From NCBI GenBank assembly GCA_964608185.1, contig CAZSMR010000011.1, positions 1 through 33,077 of the forward strand: 33,077 nucleotides of DNA, read 5' to 3'. How positions within the stretch are numbered: position 1 is the stretch's first letter; each line of letters begins with the position of its first letter. This document shows positions 16,264 through 24,381 of this stretch, piece after piece. Below the pieces are notes generated by a model, which searched no databases, had not been told where the DNA came from, and saw nothing but the letters and a program-made list of their open reading frames with translations. This stretch comes from Porticoccus sp964608185. GTDB taxonomy: Bacteria > Pseudomonadota > Gammaproteobacteria > Pseudomonadales > Porticoccaceae. The translations under genes were made by a program, and so were the position numbers.

Positions 16264-17037
16264 ATGTCATTAGCAAAACGAATCATACCTTGTCTTGATG
16301 TTGATAGAGGTCGAGTAGTTAAGGGTGTCAAGTTTTTGGATATAAGAGATGCTGGGGACCCTATCGAAATAGCAAAACGCTATAATCAGGATGGTGCCGA
16401 TGAGATAACTTTTTTAGATATTACAGCAAGCCATGAAGGAAGAGATACTATAATTAGTACAGTCGAGCGAATGGCAAGTGAGGTATTTATTCCTCTTACA
16501 GTAGGCGGAGGAGTCAGATCTTTAGCTGATATAAGAGAACTACTTAATGCTGGGGCTGATAAGGTTAGCATTAATTCAGCAGCTGTTAAGAATCCAGAAT
16601 TTGTTCGATCTGCTGCAGACCGTTTTGGATCACAATGTATTGTAGTAGCTATTGATGCCAAGCAAATAAATTTTGATAAAGGACTTATGCAATGGGAGGT
16701 ATTTACTCATGGCGGCCGAAATAAAACTGGAATAGATGTATTAGATTGGACAAATAAAATGGCTAGTTATGGTGCAGGTGAAATTTTACTGACTAGTATG
16801 GATAACGATGGAACTAAAGACGGTTTCAATATTGAGCTTACCCGAGCCGTCAGTGCAGAGGTAGATATACCAGTTATCGCCTCAGGCGGAGCAGGTAATT
16901 TACAGCATTTAGCGGATGGTGTTCTTAAAGGAAAAGCTGATGCAGTTCTTGCTGCCAGTATTTTTCATTTTGGAGAGTATACAATTACTGAAGCAAAGAA
17001 TTATATGGCAACACAAGGCATTGAAGTCAGGCGTTAA
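16264..17037 (+). CDS. hisF: Imidazole glycerol phosphate synthase cyclase subunit HisF
   Basis: TIM-barrel subunit that uses ammonia delivered by HisH to form imidazole glycerol phosphate and AICAR in histidine synthesis. 257 residues, full length. The N-terminus LAKRIIPCLDVDRGRVVKGVKF holds catalytic Asp12; further motifs are LTVGGGVRSLADIRELL, ADKVSINSAAV, VVAIDAK (second catalytic Asp) and IPVIASGGAGNL. It lies 39 bp after ribA and is probably cotranscribed with it. Its usual partner hisH and the rest of the his operon are not in the window, so HisF is genetically orphaned here. It ends 13 bp before the 3' end of the convergent ctpA gene, with no visible terminator between. Confidence 0.96.
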   Translation: MSLAKRIIPCLDVDRGRVVKGVKFLDIRDAGDPIEIAKRYNQDGADEITFLDITASHEGRDTIISTVERMASEVFIPLTVGGGVRSLADIRELLNAGADKVSINSAAVKNPEFVRSAADRFGSQCIVVAIDAKQINFDKGLMQWEVFTHGGRNKTGIDVLDWTNKMASYGAGEILLTSMDNDGTKDGFNIELTRAVSAEVDIPVIASGGAGNLQHLADGVLKGKADAVLAASIFHFGEYTITEAKNYMATQGIEVRR

Positions 17038-17050
17038 TATTAATTTATGA

Positions 17051-18340
17051 TCAAGGTATCAATACAGGCTCAAGCTTATTGCTTAGCAAATATAGCCCTT
17101 GCAGTATATTTAAGGCATCATTTAGCTGATTATCCTTAATTACTGTTTTCATTACTTTGCCATTCTTATTGTCTAAAGGCTTACTTAGGTGGCCTAATAA
17201 ATTTTCTTCTTTTGTGTAAGATATATTTTCCCGTATTTTTACTTCAGCCGACTCAATTCTGATGTCTGGTTTTATTCCTGAGGCCTGAATCGAAGTTTTA
17301 TTTGGAGTGAAGTAGCGTGCAGTAGTGAGCTTAATTCCGCGATCGTTTCCTAAAGGAAAGATTGTCTGTACAGATCCTTTACCAAAGCTGTTAGTGCCAA
17401 GTATGAGGGCACGTCTATGATCCTGAAGAGCTCCTGCGACAATCTCTGCTGCAGATGCTGATCCTTCGTTGATCAAAACTACTATCGGCACACCATTTAA
17501 ACTATCACCTGGAGAAGCATAAAAGTTTTTATTTGATCTAGGCGTCCGACCTTCAGTATAAACAATAAGTCCTTCATCTAAAATTGTATCGATAACTTCT
17601 ATAGAGGCAGTGAGCAGACCGCCTGGGTTATTACGTAAATCTAAAACTAGGCCTTTGGGTAATTCATCGGTTTTATATAAGCTTTCTAATGCTTCCTTAA
17701 ACTGTTTTCCAGTATTTTTGTGAAACTGTGCAATTCTAATGTAACTAAAACCAGGCCGTAGTGGTTTACTTCGTACGCTATTTATTTCGAAGACATCACG
17801 CTTAATATTTATTTCAATCGGGCCATCTAGGCTGTCTCGCAGAATCGTTAGAGTTAATACAGATTCTTTAGGACCTTTCATCGCTTCTATTACTTCACTA
17901 GATGACATGCTCTGAACAGAAATATTATTGATCTTGATTATAAGATCTCCAGATAAAATCCCTGCTTTATATGCTGGGGAACCATCGATTGGTGAAATAA
18001 CTTTTAAAGCTCCTTTCTTTTGGTTTAGATAAACACCAAGCCCTTCAAATTCACCGGAAGACTTCTCTTCAAGCAAAGCAAAAGCAGTCTTATCCAAATA
18101 CGATGAATGTGGATCTAAAGCGTCAAGCAGACCCTCTATTGACATTTCAAGTAATTCTTTATCATTGACTTCTTCTACGTACTCCTCCCTAATTTTCTCA
18201 AAAGCTTGAGTAAAATAAATTAATTCCTCAAGAGGAAGTAGGGCATTTTTTTGATTTTTATCTGCAATCGAAGAACTAGAAAAAATATTGCATAAAAAAA
18301 ATACAATAAAAGAAAAAAATATAGTTTGAAATGCGGACAT
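17051..18340 (-). CDS. ctpA: Carboxyl-terminal processing protease (S41 family)
   Basis: Periplasmic serine protease of the CtpA/Prc type, which trims envelope proteins from their C-termini. 429 residues: an N-terminal signal peptide (about 1-26, FFSFIVFFLCNIF), a PDZ domain (about 97-180, with LGVYL, SPAYKAGILSGDLIIKIN), and the S41 catalytic core. The Ser-Lys dyad is visible as Ser296 in NEGSASAAEI and Lys321 in NSFGKGSVQ, 25 residues apart as in the family. It is the last gene of the gpmI-envC-ctpA run. In several proteobacteria CtpA works with a peptidoglycan hydrolase system, so the envC linkage fits a cell-wall role; that part is inference. Confidence 0.93.
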   Translation of the reverse strand: MSAFQTIFFSFIVFFLCNIFSSSSIADKNQKNALLPLEELIYFTQAFEKIREEYVEEVNDKELLEMSIEGLLDALDPHSSYLDKTAFALLEEKSSGEFEGLGVYLNQKKGALKVISPIDGSPAYKAGILSGDLIIKINNISVQSMSSSEVIEAMKGPKESVLTLTILRDSLDGPIEINIKRDVFEINSVRSKPLRPGFSYIRIAQFHKNTGKQFKEALESLYKTDELPKGLVLDLRNNPGGLLTASIEVIDTILDEGLIVYTEGRTPRSNKNFYASPGDSLNGVPIVVLINEGSASAAEIVAGALQDHRRALILGTNSFGKGSVQTIFPLGNDRGIKLTTARYFTPNKTSIQASGIKPDIRIESAEVKIRENISYTKEENLLGHLSKPLDNKNGKVMKTVIKDNQLNDALNILQGLYLLSNKLEPVLIP

Positions 18341-18439
18341 AAGCTTATCCTAATTTTTTACTTGTTAAGTTTTTAGATTGCCTGAGAACATACTATATAT
18401 TATTAAAATATAGTCATGCCCATTTTTCACAATAGCAAC

Positions 18440-19597
18440 TTAGTAATTTTCTTTTTGAAGCCAAATTTTGGGATTTGAAGTCTTGCCATCTTGACGTATT
18501 TCGAAATAAAGTGCGTGCTCGCTGAGCCCCCCTGTATTTCCAACTCTGGCAATTCTTTCTCCTTTTAGTACCCAGTCATCGATATTTTTTAAAAGAAACT
18601 GGTTGTGGGCATAAAGAGTCATATAGCCACCACCATGACTGACAATAATTAATAATCCATGACCTTTTAGGTAGCCAGAAAACACAATTTTACCATCATG
18701 AACTGCACTCACTGGCGTACCTGCTGCAGTTTTTAAAAGCCAGCCTTTTGAATGTAAAGAAGAATCCAGGGCTGGACTATAACCATTACTTAATTGACCT
18801 TTTACAGGCCAAGGCAGTAAACCCTTGTTCGCTATGAAATTTTTTCTAGTTGAACTGGTTGGTAGTTCTTGTAGTATGCTTTTGTTATTAGCTAATAGTG
18901 CTTCTAAACCAGCTCTTTGATCAGTATATACAGCCAATTTTAGCCGCGATGTGTGAATTTTTTTATTAAGTTTTTTTATAGTTATAGCTCTATTGTTTTG
19001 TGCCAAAAAAAGGCCTATTTTCTCTGCATTTAATTCAGATCGACTATTTAGCAGTTCTACTTTTTGATTTGAAATTGATTCTTTGACACTTTTTAGCTCA
19101 TTGATCTTAATTTCATAGACTTTGATTTTTTGACCTCGAGCGGCTGCAAAGTAATTGTAATATTTAAGTACTCTATTGATATTTTTTGGATCTTTTTGGT
19201 TCAACAGAAGCCTTATTGGCTCGCTGTCACTTTTATGATGGAGGGAAGAAATATATTTTTTTATTAGTAACTTTTGATCTTTTAGGTATGAGAACAAGTT
19301 AATTTTTTGTTCGTTCAGATCATTAATTCGTAGATTTAAAATATTTAGTTTTTTCTCTAAAGCTCTAACTTTTAGCTCCGCCTCTGCTAAAATAAGTTCA
19401 GTCGTTTTAAGCTGGTTATTTAGTGACTCCTGACTTTCTGCATCTCCCGTTAAGGATTTTTTTAGATTAGTAATATCGTACTTTAGTTTATCCAGTTCTT
19501 TTAGGTGATTTTTTTCTTCAGCCAATAATGGCGTAATTAGCACTATTATGGTTAATATTGTTGCTATAAAAAATTGCATGATACTCATCACCGTCAA
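18440..19597 (-). CDS. envC: EnvC-like murein hydrolase activator (LytM domain, degenerate)
   Basis: Periplasmic coiled-coil protein, probably the activator of division amidases (AmiA/AmiB type). 385 residues: signal peptide (about 1-26), long coiled coil (about 28-250, rich in Leu/Lys/Glu heptads, e.g. AELKVRALEKKLNILNLRI), then a LytM/M23 domain (about 280-385). The metal-binding residues of active LytM enzymes are altered: HSKGWLLKTAAGTPV lacks the HxGxD aspartate, and the HxH motif is HALYFEIR. E. coli EnvC shows the same decay and acts by activating amidases, not by cutting. It starts 10 bp after gpmI and is 99 bp upstream of ctpA, the order known from E. coli and relatives for gpmI-envC. 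Confidence 0.92.
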   Translation of the reverse strand: MTVMSIMQFFIATILTIIVLITPLLAEEKNHLKELDKLKYDITNLKKSLTGDAESQESLNNQLKTTELILAEAELKVRALEKKLNILNLRINDLNEQKINLFSYLKDQKLLIKKYISSLHHKSDSEPIRLLLNQKDPKNINRVLKYYNYFAAARGQKIKVYEIKINELKSVKESISNQKVELLNSRSELNAEKIGLFLAQNNRAITIKKLNKKIHTSRLKLAVYTDQRAGLEALLANNKSILQELPTSSTRKNFIANKGLLPWPVKGQLSNGYSPALDSSLHSKGWLLKTAAGTPVSAVHDGKIVFSGYLKGHGLLIIVSHGGGYMTLYAHNQFLLKNIDDWVLKGERIARVGNTGGLSEHALYFEIRQDGKTSNPKIWLQKENY

Positions 19598-19607
19598 TTA
19601 AAATAAA

Positions 19608-21154
19608 TTAGTGATTTATAACTAAAGATTGCCCTGTCATTTCTTTTGGCTGAGGCAAATCCATAAGAGTTAATATAGTAGGAGCGATATCCGACAATGC
19701 ACCATTTTGTAGTAAATTGATTTTTCTTTTTCCTACATATATTAGAGGAACAGGTAAAGTTGTATGCTGCGTGTGGGCTTGTCCGGTCTCCTCATCAAAC
19801 ATTTTCTCCACATTGCCGTGATCGGCAGTAATTAAACATTGACCACCAACACTCTGAATTGCTAACAGTAATTTTCCTATACATTCATCGACTATCTCTA
19901 CAGCCTTAGTCGCTGCATCGAAAACACCGCTATGACCAACCTGGTCACAATTAGCATAGTTGCAAATAATAGCATCAAAATCCTTGCTATTAATTGCTGC
20001 TATAAGTTTTTCTGTAAGTTCACGGGCACTCATTTCTGGCATTAGATCATAAGTAGCTACTTTTGGAGACGGGACTAGTATTCGCGATTCTCCATCAAAA
20101 AGACTTTCTTGTCCGCCGCTAAAGAAAAAAGTTACATGGGCATATTTTTCAGTTTCTGCGATTCTTAGTTGAGTTTTTCCTAGTTTGCTTAAATATTCCC
20201 CTAGAGAGTTATAAATGTTTACTGACGGAAAGGCCACTGGAACTTTTACATCTTTAGAGTATTCAGTAGTGGTTATAAAGCTCGCTAACAGGGGACGTTT
20301 GTTACGAGTAAACCCAATAAAATTATCATCAACGAACGCGTTAGTTATTTGACGAGCCCTATCCGGGCGAAAGTTCATAAAAATAACTATATCACCGTCA
20401 TCAATAGTTACAGGCGTTTGAGTCTTTGAGCATATTTTGGTGGGCAATATAAATTCATCACTCTCGCTGTATTCATAACTATTTTTTAAGGCTTCAATTG
20501 CGCTATCAGCATTATATTTTGAGTGATTTTCGGTTAGCATATTATAAACTATCTCAAGGCGCTCCCATCTTTGGTCTCTATCCATCGCATAAAACCGTCC
20601 AGATATACTAGCAATTCTGCCTACACCTAAATCTAGGAAAATAGACTCTGTAGTTCTTAATGAGGCTTCAGCACTTCTTGGTGGGGTATCCCTTCCATCT
20701 AAAAATGCATGGAGGTAAACTTTTTTTGCACCTCTTTGAGCCGCAAGTTTTATTATATTATTTATATGATTTTCGTGACTATGAACCCCACCTGCGGAGA
20801 GTAAACCAAAAATATGAACTGCTTTGTTTGATCTAACTACCTTATCTATAGCTTTTGTATAGGTAGAATTAGAAAAAAAGTCTCCATTCTCAATAGAATT
20901 ATTAATACGTGATAGATTTTGATGTACTACACGTCCCGACCCTAAAGTGACATGACCAACTTCGCTATTGCCCATTTGTCCCTCAGGAAGCCCAACTGCT
21001 GACCCTGATGTACCGATCAAACTATGTGGCGAGTTTTTCCATAGTTCGTCTAAAACCGGAGTTTTAGCAGCATAAGCAGCATTATATTTTTTTGTTCGTT
21101 ATGTCCGTACCCATCTAGTATTAAAAGTAATAGCGGTTTCTTTGATTCAGTCAT
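19608..21154 (-). CDS. gpmI: Cofactor-independent phosphoglycerate mutase, with a -1 frameshift in a homopolymer
   Basis: Interconverts 3- and 2-phosphoglycerate in glycolysis and gluconeogenesis, using manganese. The reading frame is broken. From the ATG at 21154 it reads MTESKKPLLLLILDGYGHNEQK (with the metal-binding Asp of LDGYG), then meets a run of seven A on the coding strand (T7 at 21087-21093) and soon stops. In the -1 frame the family sequence continues at once (YNAAYAAKTPVLDELW, then SLIGTSGSAVGLPEGQMGNSEVGH with the catalytic Ser) and stays open to 19608, with later metal ligands such as LITADHGN intact. One extra A would give 515 residues, almost the E. coli length. Either a homopolymer sequencing error, slippage that restores the frame, or very recent inactivation. 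The first is most likely. Confidence 0.9.
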
Positions 21155-21256
21155 GACTTTAAGCTCTATTTATTTTTTCAGAGATTTACATTGAGAATAT
21201 TACCGGCAAAGAGCCTTTAGCGCCAATGATGGTTTCCTGTTAGAGGGTTCGCTGTG

Positions 21257-21262
21257 TATAAT
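21257..21262 (+). promoter_or_regulatory. -10 hexamer TATAAT for the YibN-like gene
   Basis: An exact TATAAT in the 165-bp divergent region between gpmI and the rhodanese-fold gene, placing transcription near 21269, about 50 nt before the TTG start. The -35 position (TTCCTG) is poor, so this is a moderate call. Confidence 0.4.
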
Positions 21263-21319
21263 TTGGTAGTTTTTAATTCCTTGGGATTCATTCAAAGATA
21301 ATAAGCGGAGCTGTATATT

Positions 21320-21730
21320 TTGGAATTTTTCGATTTTATAAGTGAACAATGGATACTTGTTAGCATTTTTATGGTTCTCATTTATCTGTTTGCCATAAAC
21401 GAACGCACTAAAAGTGGAAAGACAGTATCGCCACATGTAACGACTCGGATGATCAACAGGGGTGAGGCCGTACTTCTCGATATCCGTGATACAAAAGCGT
21501 TTAAGGCGGGGCATATAGCAGGAGCTATTAGTATTCCTCATACTAAGCTAAATCAGAAAATATCAGAGTTAGAGAAGCATCGAACTAAAGCAGTTATTAT
21601 TGCTGATAAGAACGGTCAACAGGCAGGAGCTGTTGGTCGAAAATTACAACAACAAAAATTTAGTATTTTAAGATTAGGGGGTGGTATGATGGAATGGCAA
21701 AATCAGAGTCTTCCAGTCGTAAAAGAATAG
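21320..21730 (+). CDS. yibN: YibN-like membrane-anchored rhodanese-fold protein without catalytic cysteine
   Basis: Small inner-membrane protein with one transmembrane helix (about 11-26, WILVSIFMVLIYLFAI) and a cytoplasmic rhodanese fold (about 35-136; VLLDIRDTKAFKAGHIAGAISIPH is the typical core). Active rhodaneses have a Cys at the start of the loop after the VIVYC-type strand. Here the segment reads VIIADKNGQQAGA, with Asp96/Lys97 and no cysteine in the whole protein, so sulfur transfer is not expected. E. coli YibN also lacks it. The start is TTG at 21320, with GGAG about 10 bases before. Placement divergent from gpmI-envC matches E. coli yibN, but the grxC-secB genes that follow there are absent, replaced by the convergent ntrC 18 bp downstream. 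The biochemical role is unknown. Confidence 0.85.
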   Translation: MEFFDFISEQWILVSIFMVLIYLFAINERTKSGKTVSPHVTTRMINRGEAVLLDIRDTKAFKAGHIAGAISIPHTKLNQKISELEKHRTKAVIIADKNGQQAGAVGRKLQQQKFSILRLGGGMMEWQNQSLPVVKE

Positions 21731-21748
21731 ACTGCTTCTTATATAACT

Positions 21749-23158
21749 TTAACTATCGGCAATTTTTAATCCTTTTAATTTTCGAGTCAGAGTGTTTCTA
21801 CCCCACCCAAGTAGTTCCGCGGCTTTATTTTTCTTGCCCCCAGTTTTAACTAATGCAGCTTCAATTAAAATTCTTTCAAAATTTTCGGTCGCTCTAGTTA
21901 AAATTTGATTGTTTCCAGATGATAGTTCTTGTTCTACCCATCCCTTGAACTGCTCTTCCCATGAGCTTGTAGGCTCGTCAATTTGATTTGAAGCATCTAA
22001 CAATTCTGGCGGAAGATCACTGATATGAACTTCTATCCCAGGAGACATTACAGTAATCCAGCGACATACGTTCTCTAACTGCCTCACATTACCTGGCCAT
22101 GGAAGCATAGATAAATATTCTATAGTTTCAGCTGTGAGAATTTTTGTTTCATTTCCTAGTTCTTTTGCTGCAGTATTTAAAAAATGTCCCATTAATTTTG
22201 GAATGTCTTCTCTTCGATCAGCAAGCTTTGGCAAGTGTATACGGATGACATTTAAGCGATGAAAAAGATCTTCTCTAAATAGATTATTTGTCACTAGGTC
22301 TTCTAGATTTTGATGCGTTGCCGCAATAATCCTAGTGTCTACTTTTATTGGCGTATGCCCCCCGACGAGATAAAATTCTCCATTAGCAAGTACACGCAAA
22401 AGTCTTGTTTGTGCCTCAGGTGGCATATCTCCAATTTCATCTAGAAAAAGAGTTCCACCGTTTGCCTGCTGAAAACGCCCTTCTCTTCGTTGGCTTGCCC
22501 CACTAAAAGCTCCTTTTTCATGACCAAATAGCTCTGACTCTATTAAGTCATGAGGTATTGCAGCCATATTGAGGGCAATAAATCGGTTTGCTTTTCTTGG
22601 ACTGTTATCATGTAACGCTTTAGCTACAAGTTCTTTTCCTGTGCCTGATGCGCCATTTACTAAAACAGTGATATTGGAGTTCGATAGTCTTCCTATAGCG
22701 CGAAAAACTTCTTGCATAGAAGGAGCTTCCCCGATGATTTCATTTTGATCAATAGGTACCATTTTTTTTGAAGTTAGCACCTTTTTTTGATCTTTCATAA
22801 AACTTATTGCGCGTAAGGTTACAGCTATTAAATCATCCAGATTAAATGGCTTTGGTAGATACTCGAATGCGCCGCACTGATAGGCAGATATTGCACTATC
22901 TAAGTCTGAATGTGCTGTAGTTACTATGATTGGCACGCCTGGATTTGAAGAGTGTATTTTTTTTAATAGCTCCAAACCATCCATTCCTGGCATTCTTATA
23001 TCTGTAATTATAGCATCTGGGGTTGATTTATTGAGCTCAGATAAGAGTTCCTCTGCATCTCCAAAACTATTTACTAATAGACTTTTTCTCTCAAGGGTTT
23101 TTTTCATTACCCAGCGAATAGATTGGTCATCATCAACGATCCATACAGTATGTTTCAT
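21749..23158 (-). CDS. ntrC: Nitrogen regulation response regulator NtrC
   Basis: Sigma-54-dependent activator of nitrogen-scavenging genes, phosphorylated by NtrB. 469 residues. Receiver domain 1-120 with the acceptor Asp53 (IITDIRMPG) and Lys in LPKPFN; AAA+ domain about 140-380 with Walker A GASGTGKE (169-176), the sigma-54 contact loop GAFSGA (216-221, Ser in place of the usual Thr of GAFTGA) and GTLFLDEIGD; Fis-type helix-turn-helix at the C-terminus (AAELLGWGRNTLTRKLKGL). It follows ntrB by 1 bp, so the two are translationally coupled. Probable targets seen here are glnA (sites 25931-25947 and 25971-25987) and amtB. Confidence 0.97.
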   Translation of the reverse strand: MKHTVWIVDDDQSIRWVMKKTLERKSLLVNSFGDAEELLSELNKSTPDAIITDIRMPGMDGLELLKKIHSSNPGVPIIVTTAHSDLDSAISAYQCGAFEYLPKPFNLDDLIAVTLRAISFMKDQKKVLTSKKMVPIDQNEIIGEAPSMQEVFRAIGRLSNSNITVLVNGASGTGKELVAKALHDNSPRKANRFIALNMAAIPHDLIESELFGHEKGAFSGASQRREGRFQQANGGTLFLDEIGDMPPEAQTRLLRVLANGEFYLVGGHTPIKVDTRIIAATHQNLEDLVTNNLFREDLFHRLNVIRIHLPKLADRREDIPKLMGHFLNTAAKELGNETKILTAETIEYLSMLPWPGNVRQLENVCRWITVMSPGIEVHISDLPPELLDASNQIDEPTSSWEEQFKGWVEQELSSGNNQILTRATENFERILIEAALVKTGGKKNKAAELLGWGRNTLTRKLKGLKIADS

Positions 23159-23159
23159 T

Positions 23160-24248
23160 TTATTTATCCAGTGGTAAATAGGTGTAAAAAATAGTTCTTT
23201 TAGCCCTATTTTCGAAGCTAATAAGACCCTGATGTATATCTATAGCTGATTGTGAGATCGATAAACCTAGGCCAGTACCGTTTGATTTCCCACTGACCAT
23301 CGGGAAGAATATACGATCACATATTTCTTCAGGAATACCAGGCCCGTTATCGATTATTTCTACACAACAAACCATTCTATGGTTAATATTTCTGATCGTA
23401 AAATTTCTTTCAATACGAGTTTTTATCCATATTTTAGGATTTTTCTCTACACTGTCAGATAGGGCCTGAACGGCGTTACGCATTATATTTAAAAATGCTT
23501 GGGTCAGCTGACCCTTGTCCCCTATAATTTCTGGAATACTTGGATCATAATTCTTATCTATTACTAGCTTGCCCATTGCTTCTTTTGTCACTAGTGAAGT
23601 TACATGCTCGACAATTTCATGAATGTTTACTGAACAGAATTTAGGTAAAACATTTGGTCCTAGCAATTGATCTACAAGCTTGCACAGTCTCTCAGTTTCC
23701 TTAGAAATAATGTCAGTGAATTCACGGAGTTCTGGTCGGTTATTAAGATCATCTGAAAGTAATTGGGCTGCACCTTTGATACCCCCGAGAGGGTTTTTTA
23801 TTTCATGGGCAAGCCCCCGAACTATTTTACGCGTTGCATCATGAGCAGATAACAACTCCTTTTCTTTGTTCATCTGCAGAAGTCTTTCTAATGGCTGCAG
23901 CTCTAACAGAAGCATTTTTTTGGAGCCAAAAATAAACGGAGAGCTTGTAAGATCGATAGTAAGGCTAGTTTTATCTAGCAGTTGAAGGCTTACCTCTCTC
24001 TGTATAAAAGCATGGCTAGTCCCTATTATGTTTTTTAAAGAGCCTAGATTTAACTCATTACTGGATAGATTGTCATCACAAGAAAACAAGAAGTTAGATA
24101 TAAGTTTACCAGTCATTCGAGCTGAACTTATATCGAGAAGACTTTCAGCTGAAGGACTGATATAAATTACCCTTAGATCCTTATCTAACAATATAACTGA
24201 GACACTGAGATTGTCTAAGATTAAATTCTGTAACTGGTATTTTTTCAT
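23160..24248 (-). CDS. ntrB: Nitrogen regulation sensor kinase NtrB
   Basis: Cytosolic histidine kinase/phosphatase controlling NtrC in response to PII and thus to glutamine. 362 residues with no transmembrane segments. A PAS domain (about 8-115) is followed by the dimerisation/phospho-acceptor region with His148 in GLAHEIKNPLGGIKGAAQLL, the hallmark of NtrB, and an HATPase domain with NIMRNAVQAL (N box), IDNGPGIP (G1) and GTGLGLSIS (G2). It lies between glnA and ntrC; a 133-bp gap with a 13-bp perfect hairpin separates it from glnA. No PII gene is present in the window. Confidence 0.96.
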   Translation of the reverse strand: MKKYQLQNLILDNLSVSVILLDKDLRVIYISPSAESLLDISSARMTGKLISNFLFSCDDNLSSNELNLGSLKNIIGTSHAFIQREVSLQLLDKTSLTIDLTSSPFIFGSKKMLLLELQPLERLLQMNKEKELLSAHDATRKIVRGLAHEIKNPLGGIKGAAQLLSDDLNNRPELREFTDIISKETERLCKLVDQLLGPNVLPKFCSVNIHEIVEHVTSLVTKEAMGKLVIDKNYDPSIPEIIGDKGQLTQAFLNIMRNAVQALSDSVEKNPKIWIKTRIERNFTIRNINHRMVCCVEIIDNGPGIPEEICDRIFFPMVSGKSNGTGLGLSISQSAIDIHQGLISFENRAKRTIFYTYLPLDK

Positions 24249-24331
24249 AGCATAATCAATTAATAAGTGGCTGTGCTTTTAGCTATTAAGACTTATAAAA
24301 TAATACTTTGCTACTTTATGTTTTAAAGGTA

Positions 24332-24371
24332 AATTAATCAGACTACAAAAAATCTTGAAGTCTGATTAATT
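24332..24371 (-). terminator. 13-bp perfect hairpin between glnA and ntrB (attenuating terminator candidate)
   Basis: AATTAATCAGACT (24332-24344) and its exact complement AGTCTGATTAATT (24359-24371) surround a 14-base loop, starting about 10 bases after the glnA stop codon. On the glnA strand the stem is followed only by TTTACC, not a long T-run, so termination should be partial. That suits the known pattern in which glnA is made in large excess over NtrBC while still allowing read-through. Confidence 0.6.
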
Positions 24372-24381
24372 AGTCATATTT

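Noticed and set aside
18392..18414. Inverted repeat ACTATAT...ATATAGT between envC and ctpA
   Set aside because: Seven-base arms made almost wholly of A and T are expected by chance in a genome this AT-rich; no other support for a site.
19608..21020. A 470-residue phosphoglycerate mutase starting at an internal ATG
   Set aside because: It would lack the N-terminal metal-binding LDGYG segment, which is present just upstream in another frame; the gene is better described as frameshifted than as short.
21200..21541. A 113-residue frame on the minus strand across the gpmI/yibN divergent region
   Set aside because: It overlaps the 5' half of the rhodanese-fold gene antisense, has no recognisable domain, and covers the likely promoter region.
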